A stretch of 64,000 bases of DNA from assembly GCA_026004735.1 (NCBI GenBank), contig BPJS01000001.1:496001-560000 (forward strand), in the 5' to 3' direction. This DNA is from Isosphaeraceae bacterium. GTDB taxonomy: Bacteria; Planctomycetota; Planctomycetia; Isosphaerales; Isosphaeraceae. This document shows positions 1 through 7,730 of this stretch, piece by piece. Under the pieces are notes generated by a model. That model was not told the DNA's origin and searched no databases. It worked only from the letters and a program-made list of their open reading frames with translations. How positions within the stretch are numbered: position 1 is the first letter of the stretch; every line of letters starts with the position of its first letter. Made by a program: the position numbers and the translations under genes.

Positions 1-384
1 GAGTTGGTCGCGCAGCGGCCCGAAGCGTTGTCGCTGATCACGTTTTCCTGGCTCGAGTGCCTGGCCCGCGGACGGCTCGACGCCGCGGTCGAGCACCTGA
101 CCCGTGGCCTCGAGCTGGTGCGACGGCATGAGAACTGGGATCTGCGGAACGACCAGCTCGCCCATTTGCAGCAGAGCCGCGCGTGGATGCTCTATGGGCT
201 GGCTCACCTGGAAGCACGCCGCGAAGTCCGCCACCCGACCCCCGATGGCATCGACCGAATCGCGCGATGGCTTCAAGAAGCGCAAGCGGTGCTGCCGAAT
301 CGCGTTCGCCGTTGGTTTGAGAAGGATCGGGTCTTCGATCCGATTCGAAGCCGGATCACAGCGGCGGAAGCCAAGCGGGGGTGA
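1..384 (+). CDS. C-terminal end of an unidentified helical protein (partial at left edge)
   Basis: The reading frame is open from the first base of the window to a TGA at 382-384, so this is most likely the 3' end of a longer gene that begins outside the window. An internal TTG at position 4 is the only nearby start and has no room for a ribosome binding site. The visible 127 residues are Arg/Ala/Leu rich and look all-helical, with TPR-like spacing (ARGRLDAAVEHLTRGLELV). No catalytic motif is visible and I do not recognise the family. A strong hairpin follows five bases after the stop, which supports this being the true gene end. Confidence 0.6.
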   Translation, partial: ELVAQRPEALSLITFSWLECLARGRLDAAVEHLTRGLELVRRHENWDLRNDQLAHLQQSRAWMLYGLAHLEARREVRHPTPDGIDRIARWLQEAQAVLPNRVRRWFEKDRVFDPIRSRITAAEAKRG

Positions 385-388
385 GGAT

Positions 389-417
389 CCGCGGCCCCGC
401 CGATGGCGGGACCGCGG
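389..417 (+). terminator. GC-rich hairpin after the left-edge gene
   Basis: The arms are CCGCGG plus CCCGCC (389-401) and GGCGGG plus CCGCGG (405-417), with a 3-base loop and one C/A mismatch. The hairpin starts 5 bases after the stop codon. There is no U-tract, so it is a terminator candidate rather than a classical intrinsic terminator. Confidence 0.55.
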
Positions 418-476
418 GGACCTGCCGCCAGTGAGCCTCACTAGGGACGCGGTTTGATCCGGGATCGGAGCCGCGA

Positions 477-716
477 TCAGGCGGGGCCGTTCGGCCCGCC
501 CGGCGGCAGTGGCGGATAGGGGAGCGGATAACCCGGATAGTCATCGGGGTTGGGAGCGTCCGGGTCGTTGGACGGCAGGCTCGTCACATAGGCCGACGGG
601 CTGAACTTGCGCTCCAGATCCTCCGGGGCAAACAACGGCGCGGCACGGCGGGGACGGGCGCGTTTGGCGCGCAGCGGCGAGGAAGACCCGGCCCCGGGTT
701 TTGGAAAGCGAACCAT
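477..716 (-). CDS. Small Pro-rich hypothetical protein
   Basis: A 79-residue frame runs from an ATG at 714-716 to a TGA at 477-479. The N-terminus is basic and the C-terminal half is rich in Pro, Asp and Gly (YPGYPLPYPPLPPGGPNGP), a composition common in short planctomycete proteins of unknown role. GGAA lies about 8 bases before the ATG, a modest ribosome binding site. No domain or membrane segment is visible. It could be a chance frame in G+C-rich DNA, hence the moderate confidence. Confidence 0.4.
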   Translation of the reverse strand: MVRFPKPGAGSSSPLRAKRARPRRAAPLFAPEDLERKFSPSAYVTSLPSNDPDAPNPDDYPGYPLPYPPLPPGGPNGPA

Positions 717-1199
717 GTGTTCGGTTCCAAGTCAGAGGTTTTTGTCGAGAAATCCAAGTCACGAACCAAGATCGGATCAACCAAATCAGCGCGAACCCGA
801 AACCGTCGGCATGCCGCCTCTCCGGCCAGAAACCCACGCACGTAGCCAACCCCGGGGTCTTCCCGTGAGGCGGGGCCGCTCGGCTCGTCTGGGTTGCGTT
901 GGATGTTCGGACCGATCTCGCATACAGGTGCACGTCATCCCGTACACCGGATAGGGTCCGTCGGCGAGCGGCCCGCGATCGATCAAACCCGAGACGCGCT
1001 CCAGTTCTCGCCCAGGGCTCCGGTCGAGGCGCTACAGGGAAAACAGCCCGGCTGCTCGACGCTGCTAGTCGGTGCGGCGCCGCCAGGCGTTACATCCAGG
1101 ACGATCGAGCCGACTCGATGGTGTTATTGACGGACTTGCGCAAAAAATCCCCAGACGTTCCGCGCGGCGGGGCAGTGCCAGAACGAGCGAGCCGGACTC
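717..1199. other. Intergenic region without a supported gene
   Basis: About 480 bases between the small Pro-rich frame and the PepSY gene. The open frames here are short and Arg-rich, and they mirror one another on the two strands. I see no credible ribosome binding site, tRNA or repeat. Confidence 0.4.
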
Positions 1200-1880
1200 T
1201 CAAGGCACACCGAGCAACCAGGCCGCGAGGATCAGCAGCGTGCCGGCGACGACCACGATCGTGCCCGATACTCGGCGCAGCTTCAGATAAAACAGTAGGG
1301 TCAGGCCGGTCAGCGAGATCAGGGTCAGAACGATCGCCGAAAGGTCGATGACGAGCGACCAGACCGGGCCGGTGTCGCGCCCCTTGTGCAGGTCGTTCAG
1401 GATGGCGATCAGGCCGTGGTCGGTCTGGGTAAGCTGGTAGCGGCCGGTTTGGCGATCGACGAAGGCGTCCGCGTCGCGGCCGGGACCCCGAAAGGCGATC
1501 AGGCATTCATACGGGTCATCGGTGCGAAATTCGGCCAAGGAGCCACGGACGTCGTGGACGCGGCGGAGGTGCTCAACGATCCGGAGTTGGTCGACCTGGT
1601 CCGTAAGCCATGCCGGATCGAGCGTCCCTTCAGCGTGCCTGACGCGCTCAAGGCCCGCGAACCAGTCGGGGTGGTTGAGCGTCAACCCGGTCACGCTGAA
1701 GAACAGGACCGCGGCCAGTCCGAGCATCGACGTGTAGATGTGGAGCCAGCGCAGGGTTGCGGCCAGGCGGATCGCGAGTCGCCGCCGGAGCGGGCGCCGC
1801 GGCCGCAGAGGGTGCGGTCCCGGCTCAGGGGGCGTCCGTCTTACGGCGATAGCGGATCGTGGCGGATTCGATTTCGACAT
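1200..1880 (-). CDS. PepSY-associated TM-helix membrane protein
   Basis: A 226-residue inner-membrane protein with a basic N-terminus, a first membrane helix after the RWLHIYTSMLG segment (a typical PepSY-associated TM signature, with the His likely facing a cofactor), an extracytoplasmic loop of about 100 residues with PepSY-like features (FVDRQTGRYQLTQ), and two closing membrane helices. The family is found with ApbE and DUF2271 proteins, and is thought to take part in flavin- or haem-linked transmembrane electron transfer. Here it directly follows and overlaps the 3' end of an ApbE-DUF2271 fusion on the same strand, so the two are probably co-translated. The ATG at 1880 is chosen because an upstream in-frame ATG (1916) would extend the overlap further. 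The start is uncertain. Confidence 0.8.
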   Translation of the reverse strand: MSKSNPPRSAIAVRRTPPEPGPHPLRPRRPLRRRLAIRLAATLRWLHIYTSMLGLAAVLFFSVTGLTLNHPDWFAGLERVRHAEGTLDPAWLTDQVDQLRIVEHLRRVHDVRGSLAEFRTDDPYECLIAFRGPGRDADAFVDRQTGRYQLTQTDHGLIAILNDLHKGRDTGPVWSLVIDLSAIVLTLISLTGLTLLFYLKLRRVSGTIVVVAGTLLILAAWLLGVP

Positions 1881-3351
1881 GGCCGGGTATCTGCTCGGTG
1901 AACGGCGTCGTGCCAATCTCGAGCCGCTGCCGCATCAGTTGGTGCGTACCGTGCTCGCGCGCGGCTTCGATGCAAAGGGTATAGCGTCCTTGGGGCAGGA
2001 GACGGCCCTGGTCGTCGCGACCGTCCCAGACGACGGTGTACTGACCCGGGGGACGTGTCGGGCGGCCGATCGTGTAGACGTAATTCCTGCGCTGGGTGCG
2101 GCCCTTGAGATCCTGGCTGCCGTACCAACGGGTCAGATCGGGTAGCCACTGGTCCGGGCCGGCGCCACCCTGGGAGACCCAAACTAAAAGCTGGCGGACC
2201 AGTTCACCGCGCTGGTCCTCGACCCAGATCACGACATAAGGCCGGCGGTAACGGCCCGGCGCTGCCTCCGGCCGGGCAATCGTAAACTGTACGACCAGTT
2301 CGAAACCGTCGGGCCAGGAGGGATCGTCCTGGGCGTCGAGCGGGACGGCGGCAACCGGCGTGGTCACAAGCTCGTGCGGTAGGAATGACGCCCAGTTCGG
2401 GCTGGTCAGGATTCGGCCTTCGGCCGTTGTGATCCGGCAGGCGGCCTCCGGAAATTGGCTCATCAGCCGCAAGCCGTCCTCGGGATCGAGCACGTTCAGG
2501 ATGGTGGCCAGAGCGTCGGCATCGGCGCCGCGGGGAGCAACGACCGTCGCGGCGGCCACGCGATCGGCAGGCGAGCCGGTTCGCGGATCAATAATGTGTG
2601 AGTATCTTTTGTTTTCGATGACGTAGTAGCGTTGCGATCCTCCGCTGTTGGCGACCGAGCCATCGCGGAGGGCCAGCCAGGCGACCGGCGGCGCCGACTC
2701 CGAATCGTTGCGGGCGGGGGCCAGGCCGACGATCCACGGGGTATCCCCCAGGGCGTGAAGATCGCCGCCGATGTTGAGGAGCAGCCCGCTGACTCCCTCG
2801 CCCAGGCCCGCCCGAGCGGCCTGTTCGACGAGGAAGCCCTTGGCGATGGCGTCCAGGGTCATTGGTGCGGCGGTCAGGCGTTCGGCGGTGCCGGCCTCGC
2901 GGTCCAGCCGATACGCAGCGCCGGCGAGCAGCGAGCAGGCCTCGGCCCGTTGGGCCGGCGTCGGCAGGCGGCCCGCGGCGGCCGCGGCCTGCCAGAGCCG
3001 GCTGAGGGCCTCGACCCGGACGTCGAAGGCGCCGTCTGACCTCTCCCGCCAGGCTTCGGCGGCGTGAAGCACCTCGAGCAGCTCCGCCGAGACCGTGATC
3101 GGCCGAGTCGGTTCGGCTTGCCAGCGGCGGAATTCGGCAGCCGGGTTATGGTTGCTCAGAATCGCCGCCAGGCGGTCGATCTCGGCCAGGACCCGACCCT
3201 CGGCGCGTTGGGCCGCCTTGGCCGACTCGGCCCGGACCCGCAGCTCCATCGACGTGCCCAAAACATGCTCATGGTGAAAGGTGTATTCGTCGAGGGGTTG
3301 AGTTGGGTCGGTCGTGGCAACGACCAGGCCCAGCATCCAAAGTCCGATCAT
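1825..3351 (-). CDS. apbE: FAD:protein FMN transferase (ApbE) fused to DUF2271
   Basis: About 508 residues. A hydrophobic N-terminal segment (MIGLWMLGLVVA) suggests membrane export. Next comes an ApbE domain with the signature features FDVRVEALSRLW, LDAIAKGFLVEQAA, LLNIGGDLHALG and SHIIDPRTGSP, which bind FAD/Mg2+ and transfer FMN to Thr/Ser of target proteins. The last 150 residues (FELVVQFTIARPE onward, ending near IEIGTT-type strands) match the DUF2271 type that commonly accompanies PepSY proteins. The start is placed at the ATG at 3351, because a longer frame from 3594 would run about 90 bases into the RNase E gene and reads as noncoding. The fusion together with the PepSY gene suggests a periplasmic flavoprotein electron-transfer module. 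Confidence 0.85.
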   Translation of the reverse strand: MIGLWMLGLVVATTDPTQPLDEYTFHHEHVLGTSMELRVRAESAKAAQRAEGRVLAEIDRLAAILSNHNPAAEFRRWQAEPTRPITVSAELLEVLHAAEAWRERSDGAFDVRVEALSRLWQAAAAAGRLPTPAQRAEACSLLAGAAYRLDREAGTAERLTAAPMTLDAIAKGFLVEQAARAGLGEGVSGLLLNIGGDLHALGDTPWIVGLAPARNDSESAPPVAWLALRDGSVANSGGSQRYYVIENKRYSHIIDPRTGSPADRVAAATVVAPRGADADALATILNVLDPEDGLRLMSQFPEAACRITTAEGRILTSPNWASFLPHELVTTPVAAVPLDAQDDPSWPDGFELVVQFTIARPEAAPGRYRRPYVVIWVEDQRGELVRQLLVWVSQGGAGPDQWLPDLTRWYGSQDLKGRTQRRNYVYTIGRPTRPPGQYTVVWDGRDDQGRLLPQGRYTLCIEAAREHGTHQLMRQRLEIGTTPFTEQIPGHVEIESATIRYRRKTDAP

Positions 3352-3458
3352 GGCGATCCCAAGCCAGGTTCTTCCGGGTCCGTGGAAACAGAGCGGTCGT
3401 GAGGAACGAGGCTGCTCCGGACGTCGGGCCTCAGACCCAAACGGGGAACACGGCCGCG

Positions 3459-3478
3459 GGACGCCGGATCGGGCGTCT
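3459..3478 (-). terminator. Hairpin downstream of the RNase E/G gene
   Basis: GACGCC (3460-3465) and GGCGTC (3472-3477) flank a 6-base loop, and a G-T pair extends the stem. It lies 26 bases beyond the RNase stop on the minus strand. There is no U-tract, so the call is weak. Confidence 0.35.
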
Positions 3479-3503
3479 CGCGGCCGACCAAGAGCCTTGG
3501 CCG

Positions 3504-6500
3504 TCAGAAGCGGCCACGCCGGGGGCCAGCCGGCATGGTGGGCGCCGAGAGGGCCGGGAACAGCCGGATTTCGTTGTTGGCGGCGTCGTAGCACTCGATC
3601 TTGAGGTACTCGGCCGGCACGTCGTGGAGGTATTTGATCTGGATCGAGAGCTGGGACTCCTGTTCCAGCCGGACCAGCTCCAGCCGCTTGCGGTTCGACA
3701 GATAAAGCTCAACGGCGTCGGCGACGGTGACGCAGACGCGGCGAACATCGCCCCGGTGGGCTGCCAGAGCCAGCATCCGCATGACGTCGATGGCCATGCT
3801 CTCGGGCGTCTTGATCACCCCGGAGCCGCCGCAGTAGCGGCAGTCCTCGTAAACCGAGCGTTTCAGGCTGGGCCGGATCCGCTGACGGGTCATCTCGATC
3901 AGGCCAAACTGGCTCATGCGCAGGATCTTGGTGCGGGCGCGGTCGCGGCGAACGGCCTCACGCAATGCTCGTTCGACGCCGCGGCGGTGCTTCTCCTCGC
4001 GCATGTCGATGAAGTCGTTGACGATCACGCCCCCCAGGTCGCGGAGCCGGAGCTGGCGGGCGATCTCCTTGGCGGCGCGGAGGTTCATCTCGTAGGCCGT
4101 CTTCTCGGCGTCATCCTCGACCCGGAAGTTGCCGGAGTTGACGTCGATGGCGACCAGGGCCTCGGTCTGGTCGATGACGATCGAGCCGCCGCCCGGCAGG
4201 TCGACCCGCCGGCGCTGGATCTTGGCGATCTCTTCCTCGATCCCGTACTTGTGGAACAGCGGCTCGCGGGCGTCGTAAAACCGGACCCGGTCGACCATTT
4301 TGGGCATCACGGCCCGCATGAATTCGGTCGCGCGTTCGTACGCACCGCGCTCGTCGATCCAGATCGTATCGATTTCGGAATTAAAGATATCCCGAATCGT
4401 ACGAATAATCATGTCCGACTCTTGATAGATCGGCGCGGGGGCCTTGGCTTTCTTGATGCGGCGGAGGATCACCTTCCAGAGCCGCAGCAAGTAAGCCAGA
4501 TCGCGGGCCAGTTCCCGCTTGGTGCGGTCGAGGCCGGCGGTGCGGACGATGAAGCCGAGGCCCTTGGGCGGGTTGAGGGCCTGCATGATTTCGCGGAGCC
4601 GCCGGCGTTGGGCCTCGTCGGCGATCTTGCGCGACACGCCGACCCGATTCAGTCCCGGCATCAGCACCAGGTAGCGGCCGGGGATGCTGATGTAGGTCGA
4701 CAGGGTCGGCCCCTTGGTGCCGATCGACTCCTTGATGACTTGGACGAGGACCTCGTCGCCGCGGCGGAAGACTTCCTGAATCGGCGGCTTGTAGACGCCA
4801 CGGGCGCGAGGCCGGGCTCCGGGGCCGGCGGCCGGCTCGTACTCGTCGCCGCGGCGGGGTCGGGCTTCAACCGGTCCGCGCAGGCCCATCTCGCGTTCGA
4901 GCGCCTGAATCTCTTCGATCTCGCGGCGGATTTCTTCTTCCAGCTCGGGGTCAACCTCCTCGTCGCGGACTGGTTCGGCCTCGACGACCGACGCGGTCTC
5001 CGAGTCCAGTTCGTCGCCGAATTCATCCTCCTCCGGTTCGTCGTAGGATTCGTCGCGCATCCGGTGGCCGGCCGTGGGGGCGGATCCGAAGGCGTCCTCG
5101 TCCTCGCGCAGGTTGTGTTCCTCGTAAGAGTAAGGCTCGGGACGCTCTTGGGCCGGGCTGCGATAGCCTGGCTCGACCTCAGGGCGATCGTCGCGGCGGC
5201 GGCGGCGGCGGCGGCGAGGCCGACGCTCGGTCTCGTCGCCGCCCGATTCGTCGCCCTGGTCCGACGGCCGCTCGGGGGGCATCAGGTCGGCGAGCACGTC
5301 GTCCCAGCCCGACGGGGGCGGGCTGGCCGACGAATCGGCCGGGCGGATGCGTTCCCGGCGGGGGACGTAGCCCGGCTCACCGGCGCGGTCGATCGGGCGG
5401 GATCGTTCCGCGGGTGGTGGTGGGCTGGCCACACTTCGGCCCCAACCGCCCGGATGCGGCTCGCGGGGTCGCTCGCGCTCGGTGATCTCAGCCGCCTGGT
5501 CGCGGTCGCGGCCGGTCGGTTCGTCTCCGCGGGCGGTGGGCTGGTCGCCGCGCTCGCGAAGCTGGGGGCGGTCGCCTCCGCGGGCGCGGATGTTGTCCCG
5601 GCCGCGGCGGCGGGGTAGATCGGGAGGCGGTGTCACCCCCAGCGCCTCGAAGCCGAATTCCAGGTCGATCTCCGGCTCCGGCTCACGGGGCCGGTCGGGT
5701 GGGGCTGCCGCGGACTCCGGGGCCGGGCTGCGGCCGCGACCGCGAGGACGCCGCGGGGCTTCCGGCTCGCCCCCCTCGACCACCCGGCCCCGACGCGGAC
5801 GCGCCGTCCGGCTGGGGGGCAGTTCGGCTTCGATCGGATCGGGCGGCGGCGGCGGGGGTGGGGGTGAAACCGGTTCCGGCTCAGGCAGCTCGTCGACCAG
5901 TCCGGATCCGAAATGGCGCGAGGCCGCGGCCGGGCGATCGCGGCGGGGGCGGGGCGGAGCAGGGGAGCGCCGCGGCTCGTGGGCGGCCGGTTCAGGCTCG
6001 GCCGGCGGCGGCTCGGCTGGGGCTTCCGGCTCGGGAGCCGCGGGCCGAGGCTGCTCGAACTCCGGCGGGAAGAGCGGGGGAGGCGGCGCCGGTTCATCCC
6101 AGCCTTCGATCAATCCCTCCCCGAAGCGGCGCGTGGACCGGCTCCGAGGCTTCTCGGAGCGATCCGGACGCTCCCGGCCCCACCCGCCGCCCCAATCGGG
6201 GTCCCAGTCTGGGGGTGGCTCGGGGGCGCGGGAAGAGTCGTGGCGACCGCTCCGGTCTTCCAGTTGGGGCGGGTAGTTGGGTGGCTCGAATCGTTTCAGA
6301 AACTCTTCGCGGCGGGTGGTTGCCCGGGGCTCGCGGGGGCGATCGCGCTCGGAAGGCTCGTCACGGCTGGGGCGCGGCTCACGGGGCCGGTCGCGGGGGG
6401 CCAGGTCCGCGTCGTCCTCCAGAGCCTTCCGGTAATACTGCGGCTCCACGTCCGAAATATGGAGAAACCCATTGCGGCCGACCGAGAAGTCGACAAACGC

Positions 6501-6668
6501 CGCCTGAATCGCCGGCTCGAGATTGACAATTCGGCCCTTGTAAATGTTTCCCGTGTAATTCTCGTTGCTGGTCCGTTCGACGTACAGCTCTTCGAGTACG
6601 CCATCCTCGACGATCGCGATCCGGCACTCCTCGGGCTGGAGCACGTTGATCAGCATTTCTTTCTTCAT
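3504..6668 (-). CDS. rne: Ribonuclease E/G with a ~530-residue disordered insertion in its S1 domain
   Basis: A 1054-residue endoribonuclease of the RNase E/G family, acting in mRNA decay and rRNA processing. Residues 1-89 form the first half of an S1 RNA-binding domain (YTGNIYKGRIVNLEP, AAFVDFSVGRNGFLH). The S1 fold resumes at about 628 (KPPIQEVFRRGDEVLVQVIKE). Between them lie about 530 residues rich in Pro, Arg, Glu and Asp, including an RRRRRRRR run and acidic stretches. The catalytic DNase I-like region is intact: VAIDVNSGNF near 842 and NDFIDM near 885-888 supply the Mg2+-binding aspartates. The zinc-link cysteines appear as CRYCGGSG (943, 946). There is no long scaffold tail at the C-terminus, so the insertion may serve that role instead. 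It follows the DUF2344 gene on the same strand, a common pairing. Confidence 0.95.
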   Translation of the reverse strand: MKKEMLINVLQPEECRIAIVEDGVLEELYVERTSNENYTGNIYKGRIVNLEPAIQAAFVDFSVGRNGFLHISDVEPQYYRKALEDDADLAPRDRPREPRPSRDEPSERDRPREPRATTRREEFLKRFEPPNYPPQLEDRSGRHDSSRAPEPPPDWDPDWGGGWGRERPDRSEKPRSRSTRRFGEGLIEGWDEPAPPPPLFPPEFEQPRPAAPEPEAPAEPPPAEPEPAAHEPRRSPAPPRPRRDRPAAASRHFGSGLVDELPEPEPVSPPPPPPPPDPIEAELPPSRTARPRRGRVVEGGEPEAPRRPRGRGRSPAPESAAAPPDRPREPEPEIDLEFGFEALGVTPPPDLPRRRGRDNIRARGGDRPQLRERGDQPTARGDEPTGRDRDQAAEITERERPREPHPGGWGRSVASPPPPAERSRPIDRAGEPGYVPRRERIRPADSSASPPPSGWDDVLADLMPPERPSDQGDESGGDETERRPRRRRRRRRDDRPEVEPGYRSPAQERPEPYSYEEHNLREDEDAFGSAPTAGHRMRDESYDEPEEDEFGDELDSETASVVEAEPVRDEEVDPELEEEIRREIEEIQALEREMGLRGPVEARPRRGDEYEPAAGPGARPRARGVYKPPIQEVFRRGDEVLVQVIKESIGTKGPTLSTYISIPGRYLVLMPGLNRVGVSRKIADEAQRRRLREIMQALNPPKGLGFIVRTAGLDRTKRELARDLAYLLRLWKVILRRIKKAKAPAPIYQESDMIIRTIRDIFNSEIDTIWIDERGAYERATEFMRAVMPKMVDRVRFYDAREPLFHKYGIEEEIAKIQRRRVDLPGGGSIVIDQTEALVAIDVNSGNFRVEDDAEKTAYEMNLRAAKEIARQLRLRDLGGVIVNDFIDMREEKHRRGVERALREAVRRDRARTKILRMSQFGLIEMTRQRIRPSLKRSVYEDCRYCGGSGVIKTPESMAIDVMRMLALAAHRGDVRRVCVTVADAVELYLSNRKRLELVRLEQESQLSIQIKYLHDVPAEYLKIECYDAANNEIRLFPALSAPTMPAGPRRGRF
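5193..5216. repeat. CGG trinucleotide repeat inside rne
   Basis: About seven tandem CGG units (read on the plus strand) encode the RRRRRRRR run near residues 485-492 of RNase E. It is a potential slippage site, although a change in unit number would keep the frame. Confidence 0.7.
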
Positions 6669-6755
6669 GCGGTGATTCTTCCTCTTGCGCCGATCGGCGC
6701 TGGGTGGGGCCGGTTCGAGGGCCGAACCACGGCACCGGTCCGGTCGATTCCCGTT

Positions 6756-7523
6756 TTAGCTGGGGGGACCGGCCGATTCGGCCTCGTTGGGCAGAAGCAT
6801 GGCAGAATTCGGGTTGGGGTTGGGCGCATCCACAACCGACACACCCGCCCCAGAGGGCAGGGCAGGGGCCAGCGCCCCTGGCATCTCGTCAGCCAGAATC
6901 AGGTCCTCGCGAATCCAGGGGGTGCCGATCGCGGCCAGCTCGTCCAACCCCAGCGCTTCCAGCCATTCGGCGGGCCGAATCGAGCCGGCCATGGGATCCA
7001 GAGCCAGGCGAACGCACAACCGGCCGTCGTGATCCAGCCGCGCCCCGAGCACCAGCGGCCGGATGTCCAGCTCCGTGCGGCGGTCGCCGCGAACACGGAC
7101 CGAGGGCCAGCAGGGTGCGGCGAGAAACGCCTCGAGTGCCCGGCGCACGGCCGGCCGGAGCGGTTCTGGAACCTCCAGACAATAATCGGCGGCAACGGCC
7201 TGGGCCGGTCGCCCGGGGGGGACCTGCCGGGCCTCGAGCACCGCGAACCCGGCCGGCAGGGTCGCTGCCAGGCGGTCCCGGACTTCGGCCGGTTCGATCG
7301 GCGCGTCCAACTCCAGCTCCAGAACCTCGCGCCGCCCCTCAATCCCCAGGGCCAACGCCTGGGCGAAGTTCAGCTTCGGCCGCGGCGTGAAACCCTGAGT
7401 CATCGCAACCGGCAACCCGGCCCGCCGCACCGCGCGCTCGAGGCAGCGGAGCAGGTCGTGGTGGCTGATCAGGCGGAGGTCACCGTGCTTGGCAAACCGG
7501 AGGCGAATTCTGGTCGGCGGCAT
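6756..7523 (-). CDS. DUF2344 (TIGR03936-like) protein, radical-SAM associated
   Basis: 255 residues. The opening (RIRLRFAKHGDLRLISHHDLLRCLERAVRRAG, followed by GFTPRPKLNFAQALALGIE) is diagnostic of the DUF2344/TIGR03936 family. These proteins usually sit next to, or are fused to, a radical SAM protein (TIGR03960) and lie upstream of RNase E/G. The exact reaction is unknown. A role in RNA or ribosomal modification is a reasonable guess from context. Here it is followed 87 bases later by RNase E/G, but no radical SAM partner is present in the window, because the gene on the other side is ptsI. The C-terminal 40 residues are low-complexity. The ATG at 7521-7523 fits the family start. Confidence 0.85.
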   Translation of the reverse strand: MPPTRIRLRFAKHGDLRLISHHDLLRCLERAVRRAGLPVAMTQGFTPRPKLNFAQALALGIEGRREVLELELDAPIEPAEVRDRLAATLPAGFAVLEARQVPPGRPAQAVAADYCLEVPEPLRPAVRRALEAFLAAPCWPSVRVRGDRRTELDIRPLVLGARLDHDGRLCVRLALDPMAGSIRPAEWLEALGLDELAAIGTPWIREDLILADEMPGALAPALPSGAGVSVVDAPNPNPNSAMLLPNEAESAGPPS

Positions 7524-7730
7524 GAATCCACAAGGCCCGAGCTGCGGGTCGAATCGCCACGGCGCAGCGCGGCGAGTTGGGAACTGCGGAGAGTCGCGGG
7601 GCGGATCAACGGACCGGCGTACGTCAGCCGTGGGTTTCGGGCTGCGGCCATCCGGACCGCCCGGCGGGACGGTCAGCGGTTGATCGGTCGGATCTAGGAC
7701 AATCAGGGAATCGGTCCAACCAGACCTGAC

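Noticed and set aside
3303..5618. A 771-codon open frame on the plus strand
   Set aside because: It lies opposite the catalytic and insertion parts of RNase E/G, has no ribosome binding site and reads as Asp/Val/Gly-rich mirror sequence of a real gene.
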